This document shows positions 1 through 6,256 of a DNA stretch of 6,392 nucleotides, piece after piece (within the stretch, counting starts at the first letter, position 1; each line of letters begins with the position of its first letter). The DNA lies in contig DAOVTG010000145.1 of NCBI GenBank assembly GCA_030633185.1, forward strand, positions 1 through 6,392, read 5' to 3'. The translations under genes were made by a program, and so were the position numbers. The notes beneath the pieces are model-generated. The model did no database searches and was not told the origin of the DNA. It saw nothing but the letters and a program-made list of their open reading frames with translations. This DNA comes from Deltaproteobacteria bacterium (lineage in GTDB: Bacteria; Desulfobacterota; Anaeroferrophillalia; Anaeroferrophillales; Tharpellaceae).

Positions 1-140
1 AAAAAGTCGTGGGATGGCTAAGTAAAAATTTCGATAGACAAGATGTTGTGGTTCTCCAGGCGCGAGACCATACATGTAGTATGTCGAGTGTCTGGAGAAC
101 CACAACAACGCAGGATATCGGAACTTTTTACGACGCCATC
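1..140 (+). repeat. MITE-like palindromic repeat, copy 1 (left tip cut by window edge)
   Basis: This non-coding repeat matches 6268-6389 at 111 of 122 aligned positions. Its centre is an 18-bp stem (44-61 with 90-107, one G-T pair) enclosing a 28-nt loop (62-89). The loop holds a smaller hairpin, catac 69-73 with gtatg 79-83, and cga 63-65 can pair with tcg 84-86. Further out, cgata 32-36 pairs with tatcg 116-120. The right end, acttttta...gccatc at 123-140, is the inverted counterpart of the left end seen at 6257-6274, so the element has terminal inverted repeats of about 18 bp and a full length near 150 bp. It encodes no protein, so any mobilising enzyme would act in trans. Its right end lies one base from the mrdA stop codon. 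The family name is unknown to me. Confidence 0.85.
44..107. other. 18-bp stem-loop of repeat copy 1
   Basis: The arms are tgttgtggttctccaggc (44-61) and gtctggagaaccacaaca (90-107), which pair along all 18 positions with one G-T wobble (60/91). In mrdA transcripts this hairpin would form about 35 nt past the stop codon. Read on that strand it is followed by a T-rich stretch only about 14 nt later, so it is not a textbook intrinsic terminator. It could still act as a 3' end or RNA-stability structure, or as a DNA cruciform. Confidence 0.8.
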
Positions 141-141
141 A

Positions 142-1986
142 TTATTTGAGTGTATCTAAATAATATTCAATTACCCGGCGGGCGATCGGGGCTGCGGTTG
201 AACCACCGTGGCCACCATGCTCAATCAGGATCGCTACTGCAATCTTCGGGTCATTGTAGGGGGCAAAGGCGGCAAACCAAGCATGGTCGCGAAAACGCCA
301 GGGAATTTCTTTTTTACTTTTTAAATCTTCAAGATTCTGTTTGATGACCTGGGCGGTGCCGGTTTTTCCGGCCATCTCCCACCCCTTGATGGTAATTCGG
401 GATTTAAAAGCGGTCCCGCGTTTGTCGTTGACCACCTGCCAGAGGGCCTTACGTATGATTTGCATGTGGTGATCGCTGGTTTCAACTCGGGAACCGACAA
501 ACTTTGAGGCGCTCTCCTGAGGGTTGTTGGCTGTGGATGGTTCACTCTTTTCCTTAATCAGGTGGGGCCGATAATAGATCCCCCCATTGGCGAAGACGCT
601 ATACATAGCGGCGATCTGTAAAGGGGTTGTCGTCAGGTAGCCCTGGCCGATGCAAACTGAAATAGTGTCACCTGTATACCATTGATCATGGACATTTTTC
701 AACTTCCATGATGAACTTGGCAAAAGGCCGCTTTTTTCACCCGGCAACTCAATGCCGCTGAGTCGGCCGAGGCCGAAATCGGCTCCGAAGTCCGCGATGC
801 GGTCGATTGCAATCCGGGTAGCTAAATTGTAATAGTAGACGTCACAGGACTCTTTGAGTGATCGTTGCAACTTGACTTTGCCGTGACCATATCGGTTCCA
901 GCAGCGAAAACGGGCCGAGCCCAAAGTCATGGCTCCGCTACAGGTAAAAGAGGTTTGTGGAGTAATGACATGATCGGTCAGGGCCAAGGCGGCTATCAAT
1001 GGTTTGATCACGGAGCCGGGCGGGTAACGGCCCTGGATTGGGCGGTTTTGCAGGGGTTTTAGAGGGTCATTGTTAATTTTCTGCCAATCTTTGGCGGAAA
1101 TGCGGGTTGAGAAAAGGTTGTTGGAAAAAGAGGGGGCGCTGATCAGGGCCAGAATTTCACCATTCTCCGGATTGATGGCAATCAGGCTGCCGACTTTCGT
1201 GTCCATCAACTCAAAAGCGTGTTGTTGAAGATTAATATCAATGGTCAGCTGAAGATTTTTTCCGGATTGGGCCAGTTGAATGGTGTGGTTTGAGAGTTCT
1301 CGGCCGCGCGCATTAACAATGACCTGGCGCCGGCCATCTTGACCACGTAGGTAATTCTGGTATTGGGCCTCGATGCCGGTGCGCCCCACCAGATCATCCC
1401 GGGCGTAACTTTTGTAGGCCAGCAGTCCAAGCTCCCGATCATTGATAAATCCCAGGTATCCAATAATATGTGAGCAGATCTCATCGTATGGATATTCTCG
1501 TATAGGTTCGGTTTCAATGAGAATACCTGGTAGTTCTCGTTTGCGAGCTTCAACCCGGGCGAGTTCATTGGGGTTGAGGTTTTTCTTCAAAGTCAGTGGC
1601 CGATGACGGACACCGGTTGGAGGTTTATGGTAAAGATTGATGATCGTTTCAGCTGCAAGATCATCGATCTGGGCTGACAGAAGGTTGGCGATATCATCTA
1701 TCTGATCAATATTTTCAGGAACCAGCTGGAGGTTGAAAGCGAGAGAATTGTCAGCTAGGATCTCTCCGTTACGATCGGTTATAATGCCTCTTAAGGATCG
1801 AACCCTTCTGGTTCTGATGCGGTTGTCTTTTGATTTTTGGCTATAATGTTCGCCCTGAACTATCTGCAGGTACCAGAGCCGCAGGGTGATAGCGGCAAAT
1901 AGGATTGCCATGATGAGTATGATTATGCGGACATTGGTTACAATTTGCTCGTGTTTGTTTTTTTTTGTATTACCTACATTAGCCAT
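142..1986 (-). CDS. mrdA: Penicillin-binding protein 2 (peptidoglycan D,D-transpeptidase)
   Basis: A 614-residue class B PBP that crosslinks peptidoglycan during side-wall elongation. It is anchored in the inner membrane with its catalytic domain in the periplasm. A basic N-terminus precedes one membrane segment (about residues 19-38). The dimerisation domain starts with RGIITDRNGEILADN (66-80) and includes GRTGIEAQY (201-209). The transpeptidase domain has all three active-site motifs: SVIK with nucleophile S325 and K328, SCD at 380-382 (the SxD form usual in PBP2), and KTGT at 541-544. The length is normal and no lesion is visible. The start at 1986 lies 19 nt after mreD and has no clear Shine-Dalgarno sequence, so translation may be coupled to mreD. 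It is the last operon gene in the window. rodA, its usual polymerase partner, is not present before the repeat begins. PBP2 rather than PBP3 is supported by the mreBCD context. Confidence 0.96.
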   Translation of the reverse strand: MANVGNTKKNKHEQIVTNVRIIILIMAILFAAITLRLWYLQIVQGEHYSQKSKDNRIRTRRVRSLRGIITDRNGEILADNSLAFNLQLVPENIDQIDDIANLLSAQIDDLAAETIINLYHKPPTGVRHRPLTLKKNLNPNELARVEARKRELPGILIETEPIREYPYDEICSHIIGYLGFINDRELGLLAYKSYARDDLVGRTGIEAQYQNYLRGQDGRRQVIVNARGRELSNHTIQLAQSGKNLQLTIDINLQQHAFELMDTKVGSLIAINPENGEILALISAPSFSNNLFSTRISAKDWQKINNDPLKPLQNRPIQGRYPPGSVIKPLIAALALTDHVITPQTSFTCSGAMTLGSARFRCWNRYGHGKVKLQRSLKESCDVYYYNLATRIAIDRIADFGADFGLGRLSGIELPGEKSGLLPSSSWKLKNVHDQWYTGDTISVCIGQGYLTTTPLQIAAMYSVFANGGIYYRPHLIKEKSEPSTANNPQESASKFVGSRVETSDHHMQIIRKALWQVVNDKRGTAFKSRITIKGWEMAGKTGTAQVIKQNLEDLKSKKEIPWRFRDHAWFAAFAPYNDPKIAVAILIEHGGHGGSTAAPIARRVIEYYLDTLK

Positions 1987-2005
1987 AAAAGAGGGTGCTA
2001 CCGGC

Positions 2006-2524
2006 TCAAATGGAGAGACCGTTGGGGTTGGTCGGCAGATAGTGTTCCTGAAGGGTGTTCAGAAAGAACAGGATCGGGAAAGCAAACAGGATTGTGGTGG
2101 CGGTGCCGCCAGCTGCTTTCAGGAGGATGTCTGGAGAAAGTGGAGAAAGGCCCATCGAAAATCCTGTAAAAAGGGTTAGGAGAAATTTACCGATGCCGGC
2201 AAAAACAGCCTGGGGGAAGATATGGTTCATGAAAATGGTTTGATTGAGACGACAGCCGATAAGAAAGATGGAAAAGAAAATTAGAGGTTGCAGGATGCCG
2301 GGGGTGCTGCTGAAGAGGGAAGTTGTCAAGGAGATGCCAGCGGCAGCCAGTAGAGCTCGCCCACCCAGTGGTCGTGAGGTAAGAAAAATAATGAGTACTA
2401 GATTAAGATCAGGTATAAAAGTGGCCGGCACGCCAAGGTTCGGGAAGAAACTTGACTCAATGGCGGTCAAGATGAAAGCTGCAAAAGTGAAAAATAGTGG
2501 TGAAAAAAAGGCCAGGGTATTCAT
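2006..2524 (-). CDS. mreD: Rod shape-determining membrane protein MreD
   Basis: A small, very hydrophobic inner-membrane protein of the elongasome, 172 residues from this start, which is usual for the family. About five or six membrane segments can be seen (roughly residues 5-22, 40-50, 55-70, 76-92, 105-125, 140-158). PDLNLVLIIFL at 38-48 matches the conserved MreD PDL-plus-hydrophobic motif. MreD diverges quickly in sequence, so gene order (after mreC, before mrdA) carries much of the call. The frame is open upstream, with in-frame ATGs giving 184 or 193 residues. Those add a polar stretch overlapping the end of mreC, so the ATG 7 nt after the mreC stop is preferred. No good Shine-Dalgarno precedes it (the upstream bases are A-rich), which suggests translational coupling to mreC. 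A broken mreC could therefore also reduce MreD. Confidence 0.9.
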   Translation of the reverse strand: MNTLAFFSPLFFTFAAFILTAIESSFFPNLGVPATFIPDLNLVLIIFLTSRPLGGRALLAAAGISLTTSLFSSTPGILQPLIFFSIFLIGCRLNQTIFMNHIFPQAVFAGIGKFLLTLFTGFSMGLSPLSPDILLKAAGGTATTILFAFPILFFLNTLQEHYLPTNPNGLSI

Positions 2525-2531
2525 TGTTTTT

Positions 2532-3363
2532 TTAAGGGTCTGGTAGCGAGGGGATGACATAGACCTCCTCGATAGTGTCGAGATCAAATTTTGGTTCTAC
2601 CTTGATCAACTGGCTGAATCCGTGGTGATTTCCCGTGCTCGCAACCACGGTGCCGACTGTTAAGCCCTTGGGGAAGATGTTATCGAGACCGGAGGTGATC
2701 AGCCGGTCACCAACTTTGACATCAGCCGTTCGCTGAAGATAAGCCAGTCGGCAGAAGTCGTTTCCGGTACCCTGCAAGGTTCCGCGCAGACGATTTCTCT
2801 GAATAATGACATCACAGGCACTGCTCCGATCTACCAGTAACAAGACTTTGGCCGATTGTGGCCCACAGGCAATGATACGTCCGATAACCCCTTTGCAGGT
2901 GAAAACGGGATTGTTGATTTCCAGGCTCTGTCTGGATCCGCAATCAATGATCAGGATACGAGAGAGAGTCGGATTGGCGGCCGATAACGTGGGCTGATAT
3001 GCCTTGGGCCAGGATGTCGTGCTGTTTTTTGAAATTAAGGAGTTTGTGCAAGCGCAGGTTTTCGAGACGGGTTTCCTCAAGCTGTGCCAGACGATGCTCC
3101 ATGAGAGCCAGATCTTTGCCTAATTGGTAGTTTTTTTCTTTCACCCCGATCAGGTTTATGTAGTTGTCAAAGAGTTTAGTGCTGGTGGTAAAGACCAGAT
3201 CAATGCCTTTTTGGATCGGATAGGTCATGGTCAGGGCCGCCCGTTCGGCGATACTGACCAGACTGCCTCCTTTTTGCAGACCAAAACTTACACAGAGGGT
3301 AAAGAATAGAAAAACCAGCGTCAGGCTGAGCAACCATGGTAATCGGCGACTGAAGGTGGTCAT
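2532..3363 (-). pseudogene. mreC: Rod shape-determining protein MreC, interrupted by a frameshift
   Basis: MreC is a periplasmic scaffold that dimerises and activates PBP2/RodA. The first frame (3363-2944, 139 residues) holds a membrane anchor (about 10-28), a coiled coil (about 65-112, including EHRLAQLEETRLENLRLHKLL) and the start of the beta domain (AHVIGRQSDSLS), then runs into a TGA. The rest of the beta domain lies in the next frame down to a TAA at 2532: RILIIDCGS, GVIGRI, AKVLLLVD, SACDVIIQRNR, VGDRLITSGL, IFPKGLTVGTV. The switch falls at a CT run (plus strand 2960-2968). One more CT would read GRQSDSLSRILIIDCGS and give a normal 277-residue MreC. A good ribosome site (AGAGAG, 6 nt spacing) precedes the ATG at 3363. 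Whether this is a true mutation, a switchable repeat or a sequence error cannot be decided here. Confidence 0.92.
2960..2968 (-). repeat. Short CT-dinucleotide run at the mreC frameshift
   Basis: On the coding strand the run reads ctctctctc. The upstream MreC frame enters as GAC TCT CTC TCG, and the downstream frame leaves as CT CGT ATC CTG. The frames differ by the equivalent of losing two bases, which is exactly one CT unit. Short dinucleotide runs are classic sites of polymerase slippage and of sequencing or assembly indels. Confidence 0.75.
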
Positions 3364-3369
3364 GACAAT

Positions 3370-3375
3370 CTCTCT
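3370..3375 (-). promoter_or_regulatory. Ribosome binding site of mreC
   Basis: AGAGAG on the minus strand lies 6 nt before the ATG at 3363, inside the 15-nt gap after the mreB stop. mreB has the same TAGAGAG string before its start, whereas mreD and mrdA show no comparable site. Confidence 0.6.
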
Positions 3376-3378
3376 ATG

Positions 3379-4413
3379 TTAATCGCTTTCGGTGACATCT
3401 CGTAAAAGTTTCAAGTTACCCAAGACCATGCCGGAGCCCCGAACAACGCAGGTCAGGGGGTCGTCAACCACGGTGATCGGCAATCCGGTTTCCTGGCGCA
3501 TCAGGGTGTCGAGGTTGCGCAATAAGGCACCGCCGCCGGTCAGCATGATTCCCTTATCAACAATATCGGCAGCCAATTCAGGCGGGGTTCGTTCGAGGGC
3601 AACCCGAACTGCATCAAGAATGGCGTTGACCGGTTCGGTCAGAGCCTCACGAACCTCTTCGGAATTGATTTCCAGAATTTTGGGAACCCCGGCCACCGTA
3701 TCGCGTCCCTTTATGGGCATAGTTTCAGGTTCATCAAGGGGGGCCGCAGAGCCGATTTCGATTTTTATCTGTTCAGCCATACGTTCACCGATCAACATAT
3801 TATATTTTCGGCGAATATATTGAATAATGGCTTCGTCTATTTTATCGCCTCCAACCCGAACTGAACGGGAAAAGACGATGCCAGCCAGCGAGATAACCGC
3901 AACCTCAGTGGTTCCCCCGCCAATATCAACCACCATGTTGCCGGTTGGTTCGGTGATCGGCAAACCGGCTCCAATGCCGGCCGCCATCGGCTCTTCGATG
4001 AGATATACTTCACGGGCTCCGGCTGATTCCGCCGATTCTTTGACGGCCCGTCGTTCTACCGGAGTGATGCCTGAGGGGACACAGATGACGCAACGGGGGC
4101 GCACCAATTTTTTACGTTTATGGACTTCGGTAATAAAGTGACGCAGCATCGCCTCCGTAACTTCAAAGTCGGCAATGACCCCATCTTTCATGGGGCGAAT
4201 GGCAACAATATTACCTGGTGTACGACCGAGCATAAGTTTGGCTTCAGTGCCAACGGCCAGAACTCTTTTAGTACCGTTTGGATTACTCTGTACGGCAACG
4301 ACTGAAGGCTCATTGATAACAATCCCTTTTCCTTCAACGTAAACCAGGGTGTTGGCTGTGCCAAGGTCAATCGCCAGATCTCTGGAGAAGAGACCAAAGA
4401 ATGAATTGAACAT
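3379..4413 (-). CDS. mreB: Rod shape-determining protein MreB (bacterial actin)
   Basis: A 344-residue actin homologue that polymerises on ATP under the inner membrane and guides lateral wall synthesis. The N-terminus MFNSFFGLFS is a short amphipathic/hydrophobic membrane-binding segment. The nucleotide-binding motifs are intact: phosphate 1 AIDLGTANTLVYV (about 14-26), the catalytic-region LIEEPMAAGIGAG (138-150, including E140/E141), phosphate 2 VVDIGGGTTEVAVIS (161-175) and adenosine motif LTGGGALL (291-298). The length matches the family (about 340-350). The start at 4413 has AGAGAG at 4421-4426, 7 nt upstream. It is the first gene of the operon, with mreC starting 15 nt after its stop. 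A generic Hsp70/FtsA-type ATPase is excluded by near end-to-end similarity to MreB and by the neighbours. Confidence 0.98.
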   Translation of the reverse strand: MFNSFFGLFSRDLAIDLGTANTLVYVEGKGIVINEPSVVAVQSNPNGTKRVLAVGTEAKLMLGRTPGNIVAIRPMKDGVIADFEVTEAMLRHFITEVHKRKKLVRPRCVICVPSGITPVERRAVKESAESAGAREVYLIEEPMAAGIGAGLPITEPTGNMVVDIGGGTTEVAVISLAGIVFSRSVRVGGDKIDEAIIQYIRRKYNMLIGERMAEQIKIEIGSAAPLDEPETMPIKGRDTVAGVPKILEINSEEVREALTEPVNAILDAVRVALERTPPELAADIVDKGIMLTGGGALLRNLDTLMRQETGLPITVVDDPLTCVVRGSGMVLGNLKLLRDVTESD

Positions 4414-4420
4414 TAATTAA

Positions 4421-4426
4421 CTCTCT
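4421..4426 (-). promoter_or_regulatory. Ribosome binding site of mreB
   Basis: AGAGAG on the minus strand, 7 nt before the ATG at 4413, supports this start. There is no in-frame alternative with a better site. Confidence 0.6.
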
Positions 4427-4464
4427 ATTTTTAAGATGTAGGCTATTTTTACAAAAGTGGCATA

Positions 4465-4493
4465 CGTTTAACAGGGAAAAAGAAAAAATTCAA
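4465..4493 (-). promoter_or_regulatory. Candidate sigma-70-type promoter of the mre operon
   Basis: On the minus strand TTGAAT (4493-4488), a 17-nt spacer and TAAACG (4470-4465) sit about 50 nt upstream of mreB. The -35 is good but the -10 matches only three of six consensus bases, so this is a weak prediction. The surrounding sequence is strongly A/T-rich, as promoters often are. Confidence 0.28.
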
Positions 4494-4535
4494 GAAAAAT
4501 AAATGGTTCCGGGCTTTTTCAGGAAAAAGAGTGAG

Positions 4536-4573
4536 TTTTACTTAGCCATCCCGTGATTTTTAACGAGATCATC
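4536..4573 (-). repeat. Truncated end of the MITE-like repeat, inverted orientation
   Basis: The reverse complement of this stretch matches the left end of the repeat at 6257-6294: the gatg tip, the cgt-plus-A-run inverted end, then cacgggatggctaagtaaaa. There are only a few mismatches, mostly in the A-run and beside the tip. The central hairpin and right end are missing, so this is a solo end of about 38 bp. It lies between the candidate mreB and xseA promoters. Confidence 0.8.
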
Positions 4574-4577
4574 AGAC

Positions 4578-4606
4578 TTGACTCAGATGTTCGGATGGAC
4601 TACATC
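4578..4606 (+). promoter_or_regulatory. Candidate sigma-70-type promoter of xseA
   Basis: TTGACT (4578-4583; five of six consensus bases), a 17-nt spacer and TACATC (4601-4606; three of six). Transcription would begin near 4613, which would place the upstream GTG codons (4609, 4612) at or before the message start and favour ATG 4639 or 4684 for translation. The -35 begins 5 nt after the outer tip of the truncated repeat. Confidence 0.35.
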
Positions 4607-4683
4607 AGGTGGTGGTCAATGACCCCAACCGAGACCGGATGGGTCTGCATAGTTACTTGGAATTTAATCAAAGTTACTCAACT

Positions 4684-6081
4684 ATGACTTCATTACAGTT
4701 GCCGGATGAATTCTGGCTGGACGATAGAGCTTTTGATGATGACGAGGAGTCTCGTCATGTCTACAGTGTTTCCCAGCTTAACGGTGATATCCGTCTGATT
4801 TTGGAGGATAATTTTACCCCGGTTTGGGTTGAAGGTGAAATTTCAACACTCAGAACTCCGGCTTCGGGGCACAGCTATTTTACCCTCAAGGATGAGCGTT
4901 CCCAGTTGAAAGCGGTGCTTTTTCGCCGACAACGAACAGCGTTACAGTATCAGCCGCAAGAGGGTGACCGGGTATTATGCAACGGGCGCATCAGTCTCTA
5001 TGAGCCCCGCGGTGATTATCAAATTATTGTTTCCAGTCTTGAACTTCAGGGCGTTGGCGAGTTGTGGCGGGCTTTTACCAAACTTAAAGAGAAACTTGAG
5101 CGCGAAGGTTTGTTCAAACCGGAACGTAAAAAAACGATTCCCCAATTGCCTCGAACCCTGGCTCTGATAACTTCAGCTACCGGGGCCGCGGTTCACGATA
5201 TTCTTCAGGTTGTCAGGCGGCGTTTTGCCGGGGTGGAGATAATTGTTGTGCCGGTGACGGTTCAGGGTGAGCGGGCGGCCGGCGAGATTGTCGCCGCTTT
5301 GGAACGTGTCAACCGTTATTGGCATGAACGTATAGATACAGTGATTTTGGCACGGGGTGGGGGCTCTTACGAAGATCTGCAACCCTTTAATGATGAGCTG
5401 GTGGCTCGGGCGATTGCCGCCGGGACGATTCCCTTAATCAGTGCGGTCGGTCATGAGATCGACTTTACGATTGCCGATTTTGTCGCTGATCTCAGGGCTC
5501 CGACACCGTCGGCGGCAGCCGAGCTGGTGATTGCCAATCGCAGTGAGATAGTTGATCGGCTCCACCATCTGCATCAGCGTTTAGCGCAGATCGGGCGTTA
5601 TCGGATAACCCAGGAGCGCCGCCGCTTACAAATGTTGGCTCTGGCGTTGGAACGTGGCGGTGAGACGGTTTTACTGCGTCGTCAGAATTTTGTCGAACTT
5701 AAAGCCCGGTTCGGGACGGCGATGCTCTCGCGCCTGCGTCTGGTGCGGCAAAATTTGAAAATCTGTGAATATCGCCTTGAGCAGGCTTCGCCCGGGCTTA
5801 GGGTTAAACCTCTTTTTGCCGAGATAGATCTTCAGGAGCAGCGGCTCAAACAGGCGATGCGGTATCTTCTAGCCGGAAAAAGGCAGTTGATTACGGCCCA
5901 CAGTGACCGTCTTAAAGCCGGCAGTCCTCTGGCGGTACTGGCTCGGGGCTATTCGGTTGTTGAAAAAATTGAAAATAATAAGGTAGTCAGCAAAAGTTCA
6001 GATCTAGCCGTGGGTGATCAACTACGTCTTCGCCTCCATCAGGGACAGGCTTGGTGTCGGGTCGAAAAGATTGATGAATAA
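4684..6081 (+). CDS. xseA: Exodeoxyribonuclease VII large subunit
   Basis: The catalytic subunit of exonuclease VII, a cytoplasmic enzyme that degrades single-stranded DNA to oligonucleotides and acts with several XseB small subunits. From ATG 4684 it has 465 residues (E. coli XseA: 456). An acidic leader precedes VYSVSQLN and the OB-fold (about 26-122), with VWVEGEISTL and GHSYFTLKD. The catalytic domain includes ALITSATGAAVHD (160-172), ILARGGGSYEDLQPFNDE (221-238) and ISAVGHEIDFTIADFVADLRAPTPSAAAE (252-280). A long helical, charged region follows, ending with the conserved SPLAVLARGYSVV. The frame is open to a GTG at 4609 (490 residues) and an ATG at 4639. Those extra residues resemble no XseA N-terminus I know and may precede transcription. 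No start has a strong Shine-Dalgarno. xseB does not follow. Confidence 0.95.
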   Translation: MTSLQLPDEFWLDDRAFDDDEESRHVYSVSQLNGDIRLILEDNFTPVWVEGEISTLRTPASGHSYFTLKDERSQLKAVLFRRQRTALQYQPQEGDRVLCNGRISLYEPRGDYQIIVSSLELQGVGELWRAFTKLKEKLEREGLFKPERKKTIPQLPRTLALITSATGAAVHDILQVVRRRFAGVEIIVVPVTVQGERAAGEIVAALERVNRYWHERIDTVILARGGGSYEDLQPFNDELVARAIAAGTIPLISAVGHEIDFTIADFVADLRAPTPSAAAELVIANRSEIVDRLHHLHQRLAQIGRYRITQERRRLQMLALALERGGETVLLRRQNFVELKARFGTAMLSRLRLVRQNLKICEYRLEQASPGLRVKPLFAEIDLQEQRLKQAMRYLLAGKRQLITAHSDRLKAGSPLAVLARGYSVVEKIENNKVVSKSSDLAVGDQLRLRLHQGQAWCRVEKIDE

Positions 6082-6256
6082 TAACTTCAGATATCCACCA
6101 TAAAGTTACAATAAATAGCGACGAACTTTGCTTCGTTCTCATAAACGGGGTCACACCCCAAGAGTGCTTCCTCGCTACGCTCACAGCGAAGCCCGGGGTG
6201 CTGGGGCACCTTGTACCAGCAATGACCCCAATCCCGGCTATTTTGAGACAGAATCT
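6082..6256. other. Intergenic stretch after xseA, no gene
   Basis: No credible coding region lies here on either strand, and there is no xseB or tRNA. It holds a small hairpin (acgaa 6121-6125 with ttcgt 6132-6136) and the larger GC-rich structure described separately. No hairpin is followed directly by a T-run, so no textbook terminator for xseA is visible. A minus-strand open frame runs across this stretch into the 3' end of xseA but looks like a shadow. Confidence 0.7.
6147..6229. repeat. GC-rich hairpin segment bounded by ggggtca / tgacccc
   Basis: The segment is bounded by the inverted heptamers ggggtca (6147-6153) and tgacccc (6223-6229). Inside, cacccc 6154-6159 pairs with ggggtg 6195-6200, gcttc 6166-6170 with gaagc 6188-6192, and gct 6174-6176 with agc 6185-6187, giving a layered stem. 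ggtgc 6197-6201 can also pair with gcacc 6206-6210. The look is that of a REP-type or IS200/RAYT-related non-coding palindrome. That assignment is inference, as no second copy or transposase is present in the window. Confidence 0.5.

Noticed and set aside
1..140. CRISPR repeat or tRNA-like interpretation of the palindromic element
   Set aside because: There are no regularly spaced units or spacers, and the fold is one long stem-loop, not a cloverleaf. There is no CCA-ended acceptor.
1245..1568. Minus-strand 107-residue open frame inside mrdA
   Set aside because: It is in another frame of the intact mrdA dimerisation domain and shows no independent motif or start signal.
2525..2587. Longer mreD start (193 or 184 residues)
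   Set aside because: The extra residues are polar and overlap the mreC end in another frame. The GAGGAGG there is part of mreC codons and sits only about 3 nt before the ATG. The 172-residue form fits the family better.
2944..2968. Programmed ribosomal frameshift in mreC
   Set aside because: No known slippery heptamer, stimulatory Shine-Dalgarno or pseudoknot is evident, and MreC families are not known to use recoding. An indel in the CT run is simpler.
3392..4141. Long plus-strand open frames opposite mreB (143 and 104 residues)
   Set aside because: They are antisense to the highly conserved mreB, are rich in Ser/Arg/Thr/Pro, and have no motif. They arise from mreB codon bias.
4511..4528. 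cttttt/aaaaag hairpin upstream of mreB as a terminator
   Set aside because: It is a six-bp stem of nearly all A-T pairs with no flanking gene ending there. It is expected by chance in this A/T-rich control region.
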